Positions 22,497-33,260 of a stretch of DNA of 64,000 bases are shown here, in pieces. The stretch's first letter is position 1, and every line of letters starts with the position of its first letter. The stretch is from Selaginella moellendorffii. Lineage: Eukaryota > Streptophyta > Lycopodiopsida > Selaginellales > Selaginellaceae. Made by a program: the position numbers and the translations under genes. The notes beneath the pieces are model-generated. The model did no database searches. It was not told where the DNA came from and worked only from the letters and a program-made list of their open reading frames with translations. The stretch covers positions 705,669-769,668 of the forward strand of contig NW_003314300.1 in the NCBI RefSeq assembly GCF_000143415.4, in the 5' to 3' direction.

Positions 22497-24191
22497 CTGA
22501 TCGATAATGTGAAAGAAGGCCAAGTAACCTCTCCTACCTTTCAACAAAGGTGACATCTTCTTCTTAACTTTTAGTAAGTGCCGTAGGTGAGAGCACCATC
22601 CTATCGAGGTTGAAACGCTAGAGTTCTTCGAAGCCGGTTTTACTTTGTGCTTGTTTTTTTACAGGTTGAAAAACACTTTTGTATGTTCCGTAGCAAAAAC
22701 CAAATCGAGGTTGAAATGCGTGGAGGCGTTTCTAATTGTTCTTTTGAAATCTTTGCGTCGCAGGTTGCAAGTCTCATGTTCTCACGTCAGTCCTAAGACT
22801 GCTAAAAGCAGCTGGTCCCTTCGCTCTCTACTCGGAAGGAAAAACGAGTTGCTGATCCAATCGATGACTAGTGGTGGATGATGCTCGGCTTTCATCAGGA
22901 TGATGGAGATCACCAGGGGATAAACTTCAAACCGTATTTCATTACCGCAGGCTTGTTAGTTTGAGCAGCTTCGTTTTGGGATTGTTACAGCTAACAGGTC
23001 CTCGCCGGGCGCCTCCTCCTCTGGCAAAGGTTTAGTTGAGGTTTCTTTTCTTCGTTTTCCAGTACCTCTCTAATCGTGGTTCTTATAGAATTGGAGCGCT
23101 GGATGTACGTGTTGTAAGCCACCACCACGTTCTTCGTGTAAGGTATGATGGCAGCAGTATATTCTAGTGTCTAGTTTCCCTCATACTCTAACAATGTCAA
23201 CTGAGGTTGCATGTACCTCGAGCGGCATTTTTCTTGATTTTTTCCTTGGCCTGCCTGATCGATTCTTTTGTAAAAGATCCCCTCCAGTACGAGTCATCAG
23301 ATTAGATTCATTGCACCTGCCCGTGATTTTTTCTCACGGTTTAGTTTAGTTTGCTTCCTTCTCAGTTACCAACCACCGTCTTTCTCTTAATCCTCTAGAG
23401 TCAAATTTTTGGGATCCAAAGGAATTGGTGTGAGTGGATCCACCCCCTAGTTGTTGGGGCTGTAGCTATTTAGCTACACTGCCCCACGGATGGAGATGGC
23501 CTCCCGAATGATAGGAGCCCAACCAACGGCTGCGATGCAAGCCAGAGCGCCCGAACGTTCGTATTCCTTCTCGAGTCGCTGTCATGAAAGATTCCGCCGA
23601 GCTGGCGCGAGTGTCGCTCTTCGTGAGCCGTCGATGCTTGTGCGCTGAGGCTGTTGGACTGCGTAGCATGAGCCACGTGCATGGTATCGCCAAATGGCAG
23701 TTTCATTTTCTTTTTATTTGCTAGCAGTATATTCTAAGCCCATGAAATTATCTTTTACAGGACGTCCGGTCGGAATGGAGCTGTAGAACACACTCCTAAG
23801 ATTCTGTGGGGGAGGAGCAATGGATTCCATGTAGCAGCGTTGCTGAAGGCGAGAGCGACGAGGTATGTGACAGCGTCTCTCCATTGAATTCCTGTGGTGC
23901 ACAAGCTGTACGTCAAAAGTTTCCAAGGCGAGCTTCCGCTTTGATTGATCTCCTTCCCGTCGTAGTTACTTTTTAAGTTACAACCCGTGCTTTGAGCTTG
24001 GTTCGTATCGATTTCGACGCGGCCTTCCAATTTCCAAATCTACAGTCTGGCTGCTCCTTACAGACCAATGTTTCTCTCCTGTGTTGACACTTGGTCCTTA
24101 GCGTCTGCGTGTTCGTTGTCTCCTCGTGCTGCTCGTCCTGAATCTACAAAACTTTTTGTTTCAGGTTGAGAAGCCAGATTTCCCGAAAAGA
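22497..24191. other. Intergenic region with possible decayed exons
   Basis: About 1.7 kb. The first part repeats small pieces (GAGGTTGAAA... twice, near 22605 and 22705). Plus-strand 22640-22990 and minus-strand 23755-24030 (DGKEINQSGSSPWKLLTYS) have coding-like composition but no recognised family and no full splice structure. They may be decayed exons. The TMEM131 5' UTR lies at the right end, after a likely acceptor (TTTCAG) at 24164. Confidence 0.4.
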
Positions 24192-27100
24192 ATGTCTACT
24201 GTACACCTGTTTTTGCTGCTGCTGCTACTTCTTGTGCGGAGCCCGATTCCCCTCCAGGCAGAGCACAACATCTTCGACAGAGGAGCAGGGACTTCTTTCT
24301 CTTCTGCAACCGTGAACAGGGGAAACAAACAGGTCCAGATGCAAGTGTGCATCACAATTGGATGCTGCCATCACGTGTGCAGACAATTCTCAGGAGAGAG
24401 TAGTAGCACCACTTCAGTAGAGCAGCAGCAGGAACCTCCAGAGCTGGCATCATTTCTTCAGTATGCCTCACCGCCGCAGCAGGAAGACGAAGTGTGTCAA
24501 GTTTTAGCCCTGGAGGAGCAGCGGAATGACAACGCCGCAGTCGTTCCCAGAAGTCTGGAGTTTAATCAGCAGGCCCTCTTCTCTCCGTCGATAAAGTTTC
24601 TGACTATACTGAACACTGACAACAGCTCCTGGATCAAAATTCTTCAGGCTACCAGCACAGACAAGCAGTTTTTTATCCAAGCTCTTGACGAGAAAAGCGT
24701 CGTAGCTCCCGGCGAGAGTCTGACAGTGGCAGTTGTGTTCTTGCCCCGGAAGACTGGAATAGCCAGCGGGAAGATCCTCTTCCAGACCAGTGCTGGAGGC
24801 CTCGAAACTCTGGTGATTGGCGAAGCTGTCGGAAATTCTCATCAGGCTACGAGCTTGGAAGATATTGAAGCAGTCCAAGGCAAGCTCATCCAGAGAACAT
24901 TAAGTTTCTACAACCCGGACGAAGAGGCCGTCGAAATTACGGAACTGCATGTCTGGCCTGGAGATTCTCACAAGAAAGCCCTCTGCTCGCCGGCAACTGA
25001 TGAGTCGTCACCAACGGATAAAGTCTCCAGCTGCTTCGCAAATGGTTTCCCCTCGGCAATTCTCTCGAAAACAAAGGACGAAAAGTATGCTTCGCAAGGA
25101 ATGCTAGTTTCACTAGAGAGGCTGGACGATCCGTGGATAATTCAGTCACGACAAGCTGCCGACATTGCTCGCCTCGATATGACCGTAAGCCGAGCTGGTG
25201 CCTGGGATGGGCACGTCTACATAAGATTCTCGCAAAGTGGCGGAGGAAAAGTTATGATTTTTCCATTGGGATTGCAAGTGTGCCCGGAAGACGGAACCTG
25301 CGAAAAAGAATCGTCAGTAGCTGCAACAAAAGTGACCAAAACCGCAAAGCAGGACAATGAAGCAGCGGCTTCCGGAAGCTGGGTACAAACCAACGATTTG
25401 ATGGCACTCAGAATGGCGGAGGCACTCCTCAAGGTACGCCCCACGTAACTTTGAAGCTAGCAGCTTAAAACTCAAAGAAGCCAGCGGCCAACTTTGTGCA
25501 GGATTTGGCACATACGTTGTTGAGACAGCGAGATATCCGAAAAGGCGGGTTGGCTGCAAATCAAAACGAGCCAACATTAATTCCAGGACAGGTGCTGTCA
25601 TTCGAAATGGTGCAAATAGGAGTCAAGGAAAAGATGTGGATCAACATAGTCAATCCGACGCAAGAGCCCATACTCATCAATCTCATACTTAACACGGAGG
25701 CCAAGTCTCGCAACTGTAAGTATAGAGCAAACTGGTTTTGGCAAGGCCACAAGCCACAGGTGCACAGAGATAGCTCGGTTTTTGCTTTCGACGCAGGCGC
25801 TGTGACGGAAGCAATCGTTCAAGGGGGTGGGAAGCTGCAACTCGGTCCAGTGTCCTTTCGGACGAGGCAGAAATGCGACTGGACTGGACTCCTCTTCGTC
25901 AAGAACAACTTCACAGGTTTAGAGTGGATTCCCATCCGCGGGAAAGGAAGCTCCGCAGGACTAGTTTTTCTGGACGGAGGGTCTGCCGTCAAGAAGCTGA
26001 TCATGGCGGTGGAAGTCAGCGCAGGGACTAACTCAACCAGTCTTTCCGACGGACAGATTTGCAACGCTAGAGTTCACAAGAATTTCCAGGTGAAAAACAC
26101 TGGGAGCGTAGTGCTGGAGGTCCGGAGAATAGACCTGGCAGAAGCACCGAGCATCACTCTTGGGCGCCAAAGTGGTTTCAGCCTAGCAGCAGGGGAAACG
26201 ATGGACATGATGGTCTCTTACAAGCACGACTACCAACAAGCAGGGGCAAACAAGCAGGTTCTTAAAATGGTGACGAGCATTGGAACGATTAAAGCGCCGG
26301 TGGTGGCAACGATACGTCGAGAGCTGGTTTCCTTGTGCGGCCCGGACCCAACTTTCCAGGAGAAGGTCGCTTTGCCAGTTAGCGTCTGCGCTCTGGTCCT
26401 AGTTCTCGGGGTCTTCTCCTGGCTACTAGTCCAGGAACTTCCTCAGCAAACGACGCGAAGTAGTCCGGGAGCCAAGCACAAGCAGGCCTGGAAACACGTC
26501 GCCCGCATTCGGAATCTTTGGAAAGCAAGAGCAGCGGTAAAAGTCGTGGCTAAAAACGTAGGCGACGACAAAAGCAGGGAGAGGCAGGACCACGGCGTGC
26601 TGAGACCCCTCGGCACACGCATGCAGGAGGACGACAAGCTCCACGTCAAGAGAAAGCGAAAACCGAAGAGCACGTCTTCGCCACACAGTAGCTCGTCGTC
26701 CCCCGGGCCGGACAGCCCCCACTCGAGCTCCGAGTCGGAGCTAAGAGTCCCGGCCATCGAAAGGATCCTCATCTCGTCCAGGTTTTCCGAGCCTGCAATT
26801 CCCCCGAGGAAAGCCAAGCCGCGGGTCACTCTTTCGAGCAAGGTGGCGGACAAGGAACTCTCGAGTAAGAAACCCACGGCGGTGGACAAGGAACCGGACT
26901 TCCACGCTGCATGGGAAGGAAAGAAGCTCGCAGTGAGAATCCCGTCCAAGGAGGAGGAGCCAGTCGATCCACCCGGCCGCAAGACCGAGAGAGAGGAGCT
27001 TCGCGCGGCATGGGAAGAGAGGAAGCTGGCAGTGAGGATCCCGTCCAACGAGCCACTGGAATCGCCCGGCCGCGCGACTGCCAAGACGAGAAGATCCCCC

Positions 27101-27904
27101 GCCGCTAAGAACAAGGATTGCAGCAGCCCCAGGGAGGAGAAGACCATCACCATTTCCAAATGCGAGAGCTTGCCACCAGCGATGCCGGACGAGAGCACCG
27201 TACGCTTGGGAACTCCTCCAGCCCGGACTCCTGGAGTCCTTGGCCAGCAGCTCCGAGAAGCTTGGAGAAACGATCAGCAGCTCCGAGAAGCTTGGAGAGA
27301 CGATCAAGCCACGGCTGCTATGTCCGTCGCCAGCCCCGCCAGCTCCACCACCATCCCCGGGAGCTCCTCCAAGCAGCTCTCCTCGATCGGGCAGCTGAGA
27401 AAGGCGGCGATCGAGCGGACCACCGAGAAGCTCCAGCGGCGCGAGGCCTCACAGCACACAGATAGCCTGTACGACATATGGGGGGACCACTTTGGAGAGA
27501 TCTCCAGCACGCTGTCCACGCCCATGGGCAGCCCCGGCCACTACACGCCTCACGCCACGGACCAGTCACTCTTCTCGCGCACTCTTCCAGCCATCTCCAG
27601 CGCCGCCGCCAGCCACTATGGGTTCCAGGAGGAGAAGCTCGCTTGGTCCGCCGCCACCGCCACCACCGCCACCACGGCCACCACCGCCACCACCGCCACC
27701 ACCGCCACCATCGCCACCTCCACCACCACCACCGACAGCGGCGACGAGAAAGACGATTCTCTGAGCTCGGAAGAACTGGCCAATGCTTGGAATTTGCTTG
27801 GCTTCTCTCCGGCCGTGGACGCGTACGCCGAGCCACCACCACCGCCGCCACCGATCTTCCTCGAGTGGAACGCGGAGTCGATATACACCACCATTGTCTC
27901 GTAG
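24192..27904 (+). CDS. TMEM131-like transmembrane protein
   Basis: Two exons (24192-25433 and 25502-27904) give 1214 residues. The ATG at 24192 opens a signal peptide (MSTVHLFLLLLLLLVRS). Residues from about 110 hold the beta-rich TMEM131/PapD-like module (PRSLEFNQQALFSPSIKFL; FLPRKTGIASGKILF). Exon 2 continues the ectodomain (GPVSFRTRQKCDWTG; VHKNFQVKNTGSVVLEVRR) to one membrane helix near 26370-26440 (PVSVCALVLVLGVFSWLLV). The long cytosolic tail is basic, serine-rich and disordered. Animal TMEM131 helps secretory cargo (collagen) leave the ER; plant relatives are little studied, so only an endomembrane location is inferred. A near-pure ACC/GCC repeat at about 27650-27735 encodes a Thr/Ala tract. 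An upstream in-frame extension without ATG is not counted. Confidence 0.85.
27650..27738 (+). repeat. GCC/ACC trinucleotide tract inside TMEM131 homologue
   Basis: Repeats of GCCACC/ACC encode alternating Ala-Thr residues in the disordered tail; the opposite frames give poly-His or poly-Pro shadows. Likely length-variable by slippage. Confidence 0.8.
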
Positions 27905-28316
27905 CTACAAAGCTGGCTCCTCGAGGGGTCATATAGATCACTCCAATGTAATGCAAAGACAAAATAGTCGATCGATGATTTCAAAGAGCTAGACCTCTGG
28001 TGGATGGACGAGCTTGGCAGATCTTTCCTCTGAAAGAAAAGAAGCTCGCAATCATTGGCAAGAATGCCTAGAAGAGGTTATCTTCCAAAAGTTTGTTTGG
28101 ACGAATCTACAAGAACACGCTCGTCATACAAACAAAACAAAACAAAACGAGAGAAAGAAAGACAAACACTTACATGTATTCCACGATCGTAGTTTCGCGC
28201 CATCCAAGCTCGAACTCTGGAAAAGGAACTTAGAAGAAGTTTTCGCGCTCTCCAAACTTCCAGAGCTTCCATCCCCGGCCGTGCTCGATCGAGTGAATGA
28301 TCACACACTGCCAGTG
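27905..28316. other. Convergent 3' flanks
   Basis: About 410 bases between the stop codons of the TMEM131 homologue and the H2C2 protein. Both 3' UTRs lie here. No gene is seen. Confidence 0.6.
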
Positions 28317-29870
28317 TCAAGCGATGGAGTGGCGAAAGCTCCTGTGCGCCAAGTCGTCCGCGCAGTCGGGCCCCTGGTCCACGTACCACTTCTCCGCGTC
28401 TGGATAGAAGCCATCCACGGGCATCCCCGCGAGCGAGCTATCATCCGCCTCGCTCAGCGCTCCACACTCCTTGGGCCTCTGCTCGTAAGCCGGCGGCGAG
28501 GGAGCTTTCGTCGGGCTCTTGTTGTGGACGATCTTCTTCGCAGCCTTTCTTCGTTTCTGGAGCGAATCCATCACGTCGCTTGCAAACTCTGGCTTATCCT
28601 TCCCCAGGCTTTCCTGCCATGCGTCAAACACAGGCACGATCGCAAGCCTGTCGTCCCCCCTGTCCGAGCTCATCGAAGCCTTGAGCTTGAGGCTCACGCT
28701 CTGGAGCTCCTGCCCGATGCTACCGAGCGACTCGAAAGGTATCCGCGTGATCCTTCCCTCGAGAGAAGCCAGCTCCGCTCGCAGCTCACGAACTTTCCTT
28801 AGAGCCGACGCATGCGCTTCCTCCGTCACCTTCTCCAGCAGCAACCCCGACACCTCCGTCATGTTGGTCGAATCGATCAGCTGGTTTATCACCATCCCGG
28901 TGGACTCCTGCGGGCCGGGATCATGCCCCGAGTGGACAGGATACAGCTTGAACGTCGCGGACCCTTCCTCCTGGTACGTGAAACTCTTGTCCTTGTAGCT
29001 GTAGTTCGTGATGGGAACGATCGCCCGGATGCGAAAGCCGCAGCCGCAGCGATTGGAGATGAACTTGTTGTTGGTCTTCTTCTTCCCGGTCTTCTTCACG
29101 TTTGGCTCGCCGGCGCGGTGGCAGCAGTAGTCCTTCACCTCGGCTAGAAACGGCTTGTAGCGGATGTACTTCTGGCGGATGCAAAGTATCACCTTGTACT
29201 TGGCGGCGAGCTGCTGGAGCCGGTGCGGCACGTCCTTGGCGAGGAGCTCCATCGTCTCGGTGTACTCGAACCTCCTCCTCTTGTGGAGGCCATTGTGATC
29301 GCCCTCCGAGTTGCAAACCGGGCAGGCCGAGACGCAAACTCTCACGTACGACTCTGGAATGCCGTAGAACTTGGCACCCACCGTCCACACCTGCTTGATC
29401 CGGTCGATGGTGTCTTTCAATCCCAGGTGCTTGAGATCCGCGTCGGCGTGGAAGCCCTGGACGATCTCCTGCCACTGGTCGATGTAGGGGACGAACTGCT
29501 GAGGATTGCTCTTGAAGTAGAGGAGCTCGTTGCCGTGCTCGTCCACCTGCGCGTGGAGCTTGTCCTGGATCCTCTTCCACCCGGTTTGATATGCCGTGTC
29601 CTCGTGCCGGTCCTTCCACACCGCTCGCCAGGAGGAGAGAATGGAGGTCGGGGTGGCGAGCTTGATCTCCTCCGGGTGGGCGTAGCGCTTGGCGAGCACG
29701 CACTGGACCATGAGTTGGTGTGACGCGCGATTGAATGTGTAGAACTGCGTGGAGACGAATGGCTCCGGGTCGACGACTATGGCGGACATGATCTGACCTT
29801 CGTCGCCCTCGAACTCCGGCTCCGAGAAGAGCTCTTGCTGCGTGTCCGGCGCCATGGACGCCATCGCCAC
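28317..29870 (-). CDS. Intronless protein with integrase-type H2C2 zinc finger (probable domesticated element)
   Basis: One uninterrupted ORF of 517 residues. Residues about 120-186 match the integrase zinc-binding plan: His141, His148, Cys183 and Cys186, within YIDQWQEIVQGFHADADLK and later VCVSACPVCN. Around residue 275 is a CGCGFRIRAI motif like those in FAR1/MULE-related or WRKY-GCM1-type folds, preceded by a Lys-rich run. The C-terminal third is helical, then a basic linker (KRRKAAKKIVHNKSPTK) and an acidic tail. No RNase-H catalytic core, reverse transcriptase or flanking repeats were seen, so it looks like a host gene built from a transposon zinc finger, probably nuclear and DNA-binding. 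Function is unknown. It begins 92 bases downstream of the PPR stop codon. Confidence 0.65.
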   Translation of the reverse strand: MAMASMAPDTQQELFSEPEFEGDEGQIMSAIVVDPEPFVSTQFYTFNRASHQLMVQCVLAKRYAHPEEIKLATPTSILSSWRAVWKDRHEDTAYQTGWKRIQDKLHAQVDEHGNELLYFKSNPQQFVPYIDQWQEIVQGFHADADLKHLGLKDTIDRIKQVWTVGAKFYGIPESYVRVCVSACPVCNSEGDHNGLHKRRRFEYTETMELLAKDVPHRLQQLAAKYKVILCIRQKYIRYKPFLAEVKDYCCHRAGEPNVKKTGKKKTNNKFISNRCGCGFRIRAIVPITNYSYKDKSFTYQEEGSATFKLYPVHSGHDPGPQESTGMVINQLIDSTNMTEVSGLLLEKVTEEAHASALRKVRELRAELASLEGRITRIPFESLGSIGQELQSVSLKLKASMSSDRGDDRLAIVPVFDAWQESLGKDKPEFASDVMDSLQKRRKAAKKIVHNKSPTKAPSPPAYEQRPKECGALSEADDSSLAGMPVDGFYPDAEKWYVDQGPDCADDLAHRSFRHSIA

Positions 29871-29962
29871 GGACCTAATTTCGATAGAACCCTAAACTCT
29901 CCTCCCTGAGATTTCCCAGAGCCTTAGATCATCGCAATCGCGCCTGCCAGGCACCTGGATCC

Positions 29963-31750
29963 TTAGATTATCGCAATCGCGCCTGCCAGACACCGCCAAT
30001 CCAGTGGATCCGGCACAAACGGCATGCTCTCCAGCAGATCCCTCGCGCTCGCGACGTATTTCGCGCGGCCCAGCGCATCGATCACGCAGCAGTGGTGCTG
30101 CCTCGTCGGCTGGAGCGCGTAATCCACGCTCATCGACCGGAAGCACGCCCTGGCGCGACTGAAATCTCCAACCCGGCTGCACGCCGCGAGGACGCAGCTG
30201 AAGGAAGTGTCGCTGGGATCGATAGCCATCGCTGGGAGCGCGAAGAAGAGATCGATCGCGTCGAGAGATCCCCCGCCGTGGAGGAGCGCCGCCAGCATTG
30301 CGTTCCAGGAATCCACATTGTGGCCAGGCATCCGCAAGAACAGGGTTTTCGCCTCTCGAATATGCCCGTTCCGAGAATATGCCGTCAGCATAGCTATCCA
30401 GGAGACGAGATTCCTTTCCTCCATTCTATCAAACGCGAGCTTAGCGTCGGCAAGATGCCCTTCCTGGGAAAATGCGTGAATCGCTGTCGTCCACGTGTAA
30501 ACATCTCTTTCCTTCATTTTTTTAAAGGTATCTCTTGCACAATCGGAGTGATGGTTATTGGTATATGCCGCGAGTAGCGCGTTTTGGGCGATGAGATTCC
30601 CATCGCTCAGGCAAAGAGCATCTTCTAGATGCCCATTTGAGGCATATGCTGCAAGCATAGCATTTCTAGATATGGCATTTTCCTCCAGGCAAGAGTCGAA
30701 TATTCGTTTGGCTTGCTCTACGCGCCCAGCTAAGCTGTAAGCGTTGAGCATTGCAGTGTGTGCCACAACGTTTCTCTCCAGCATGGAAGAGAATATGCTT
30801 TCGGCATCCTCGAGATGCCCTTCCCGGGCATACGCGACTATCGCGGCCGTTGATGAGAAGATGTTTTGCTCTGGCATTTTGGAAATTAGGGTTCTTGCGT
30901 CGCGCAGGTGCCCGGCGGTAGCCAGGGCTTCCAGGAGGATCGTGAAGGAGACGATGTCACGCCGCGGCATGGATCTAAACAGGTACTCGGCCTCGTCGAC
31001 GCAGCCGGATCGAGCAGCCGCCGCGAGCATCGCATTCCAGGAGACGACATTTCGCTCCGGCATGGATTCAAAGGCGCGCCGCGATTTCTCCAGGATCCCC
31101 GGATGATCGCCGCAAATGATCATCGCGGTCCAGCACACGATGTCGCGCTCGGGCAGGGAATCAAAGAGCTCCCAGGCGGCGGCGGCGTGGCCGGACTGGG
31201 CGAATTCTCGCAGCATCGCGGTGCTGGACACGAGGCAGTGCTCGGGCATGGAATCGAAGACGCGCTTGGCATCGGCGGCGCCCTGGGCTCGCGCCAGGCA
31301 GCACAGCAGCGTCGACCAGGAGATCAGATTCCTCTCGCGCATCGCCTGGAAGAGATCCTGGGCGTCGCGCAGATGCCCGTGCTCGGCAAATGCGGCAAGC
31401 ATCGCGTTCCACGACACAAGATCGTGCTCGGGCATTCGATCGAAGAGATCCTTTGCGCGATCCAAGTGGCCAGCGCGGGAGAGGGCAGTGATCATCGCGG
31501 TCTGAGACCTGAGGGATGAAAGGCTTGGCTCCATTCTTCGTCGCTGACGCAGTTTACCGAGACGAGAACTTAAGTGATCTATATATTGTTTAACCGGAAC
31601 CCAACTAGAAGATATTAGATATGGGATGCTACTACCATATGGAATGGTGGATGCAGACTTAAGAGGAAATTTAGATGATAGGTGATCTACAACTGGGTAG
31701 ATTTTTCTTAAGTTTTCTAATTGTGTTGTTCCTGGCACAGTCAGAAACAA
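29963..31750 (-). CDS. PPR protein made of tandem S-type repeats
   Basis: Intronless, 595 residues from the first ATG; a second ATG at 31534 (MEPSLSSLRS) would give 523. From there about fifteen 31-residue repeats follow almost without break, each like MPERNVVSWNAMLAAAAR or DAKLAFDRMEERNLVSW. These are short (S) PPR motifs. The C-terminal part (SFSCVLAACSRVGDFSRA; HCCVIDALGRAKYVASARD) is P/E-like, ending in a short E-type stretch (DPLDWRCLAGAIAII). There is no DYW deaminase domain. PPR proteins bind organelle RNA one base per repeat, for editing, splicing or stability. The residues before 31534 look unlike a PPR and may come from upstream DNA; the second start may be the real one. A decayed partial copy lies at 36.7 kb. 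Confidence 0.88.
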   Translation of the reverse strand: MFLTVPGTTQLENLRKIYPVVDHLSSKFPLKSASTIPYGSSIPYLISSSWVPVKQYIDHLSSRLGKLRQRRRMEPSLSSLRSQTAMITALSRAGHLDRAKDLFDRMPEHDLVSWNAMLAAFAEHGHLRDAQDLFQAMRERNLISWSTLLCCLARAQGAADAKRVFDSMPEHCLVSSTAMLREFAQSGHAAAAWELFDSLPERDIVCWTAMIICGDHPGILEKSRRAFESMPERNVVSWNAMLAAAARSGCVDEAEYLFRSMPRRDIVSFTILLEALATAGHLRDARTLISKMPEQNIFSSTAAIVAYAREGHLEDAESIFSSMLERNVVAHTAMLNAYSLAGRVEQAKRIFDSCLEENAISRNAMLAAYASNGHLEDALCLSDGNLIAQNALLAAYTNNHHSDCARDTFKKMKERDVYTWTTAIHAFSQEGHLADAKLAFDRMEERNLVSWIAMLTAYSRNGHIREAKTLFLRMPGHNVDSWNAMLAALLHGGGSLDAIDLFFALPAMAIDPSDTSFSCVLAACSRVGDFSRARACFRSMSVDYALQPTRQHHCCVIDALGRAKYVASARDLLESMPFVPDPLDWRCLAGAIAII

Positions 31751-32099
31751 TGCAGAGTGGCATTCTCAATATGTGAAGCTGAGTGACAGAAGCTATCAAA
31801 GGACTCTAGATTTAGAGACATCAGTCTTGAAATTCAAGCACCAACAAACATCTATAATGGTAATATGGCATGCTTGTAGTCCATTCTAAATCCAATACAT
31901 TATGGGAGGAACAAAAGTGATTATTTGATTCAATCTCCAAGATCAGATGAGGGAAGTGTTGGCAGAATCACCATAGGCATAAATGGAGGAATATAGTCTT
32001 AGGGTTTCAATAACCAAGTGTGCAAAGTGTTTTTCGTATATGCGTGTTCATTCTACACTCCAACGCTCGGAAGGTGATCAAACCACTGACAGCAGAAGT

Positions 32100-32410
32100 G
32101 TAGGTTTTCCGAGATGACGTTAGCAAGAATGACTTCATCAACCTGTACACTAAGCTTAGCAACTTCAACCAAGCCGACCAAGTGTTCTAGGATAGTGGTT
32201 TCCTGGAACTCAATTATGCTCTGCTCGAGTGCTGTTCCTTGAGATGCAGCTACAAGGAATTGCCCTGGACAGCATTGCTTTGGTGAGCATCCCCTTGACG
32301 TGCAGCCCAGGCAGGGGGCGAGTGCTCTCTTCTACTTCTCATCAATGGTGGTCGACTATGGAGTTCCAGTGGGACTTACATTTGGCAACCCCTTCATCTT
32401 CTCATCTTCT
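32100..32410 (+). pseudogene. Decayed copy of the C-terminal part of the 1170-residue PPR gene
   Basis: Reads VFRDDV, then FINLYTKLSNFNQADQVF, a stop, a broken stretch, then EMQLQGIALDSIALVSI and later YFSSMVVDYGVP in changing frames. The intact gene at 38710-42222 has QVFRDDVIKHGFINLYAK, NLNQADQVFQDISRR, EMQLQGIAPDGITFVSIL and FYFSSMAIDYGVP in the same order. Stops and frameshifts make this a dead copy. It lies on the opposite strand to its source. Confidence 0.7.
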
Positions 32411-33084
32411 CTGGAGATCGTTGCTAGTGCAGTTTTAATTTTGTAGTGCCTTTCTTTGTTTTAAGATTTGTCTGAGGGTGCCTAGCCCAGCACCTGATAA
32501 GCGGATGCTGACGTGTCTTCTAAGCGAAATCCAATGTCTGAAACTTAGGAGGATTTTGTTCTTCGACTCTAAATGCGACGATAGACAACGAGTTGGATCG
32601 AGAGAAACAACGCCACGCAGTGGAAAACTCAAGTTGAAGTTCGAGACGATGACCAAGAAGCTGGGTGTCTTACCGGATAGAGTGCGTGTGGGAAGAGACG
32701 AGTGTCTGAGCTCGTTTGCGTTGCAATACGATTTAGTGCTGGGAGTGCTAAGGACGATGCTGGAGCTGGAATATCACCCACCTGTTAAAGTCTGGAGCGC
32801 AGTGTGTTGGTGACGCTCAGCTCGCTAGGTTTGCCAGTGCGTTGCGGAGAGAGGAATGATCTGCAGAGAAAGATGGAAAGCGTGTTGACGAGAAGCTTAC
32901 CAATGACTGCTGTCGATGAGACAAAGCTCACGAAACATAGCGACTACTGGTTCCGGCTGCACTGAAAGGAAAGAGGCTGCTTCAACAGTAGGAGAAAAAC
33001 TTGCCTCAAGGAAAGAAAAACTTGAAACTCTCCCTGTTGTGACTGCTGAAAGAGAAGACTCGACCAGAGAAAACAGAAAACCTC

Positions 33085-33260
33085 ACAAACATAGAACAAC
33101 CACTTCAACGCTTGCGCAACTTGGAGCGAGCAGAGCAACTCTGGGAGCTCATGTCAGCAGAGGCAGGAGTGGAGCTCGCTGTTGTCTCGTATAACACCTT
33201 GATCAATGGATATCTCGAGGCCGGGGACAACGAGCAAGCGCTGATCGTCTTTTTACAACA
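33085..33260 (+). pseudogene. Isolated P-type PPR fragment
   Basis: LERAEQLWELMSAEAGVEL followed by VVSYNTLINGYLEAGDNEQA is a clear P-class PPR unit pair. No further repeats connect in frame on either side. The source is not one of the two intact PPR genes in the window, which are S- or PLS-type. Confidence 0.5.

Noticed and set aside
24126-24191. N-terminal extension of the TMEM131 homologue
   Set aside because: No ATG, a splice acceptor lies within it, and the signal peptide starts properly at the ATG at 24192.
27478-27936. Histidine- or proline-rich ORFs over the triplet repeat
   Set aside because: Other reading frames of the Ala/Thr repeat in the TMEM131 homologue.
28921-29703. Long Arg/Pro-rich ORF (260 codons) on the minus strand
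   Set aside because: It is a frame shadow of the H2C2 protein gene on the same strand; the in-phase frame has the conserved motifs.
30908-31519. Plus-strand ORF of 203 codons
   Set aside because: Antisense of the PPR repeats; repeated periodicity of the repeats keeps it open.
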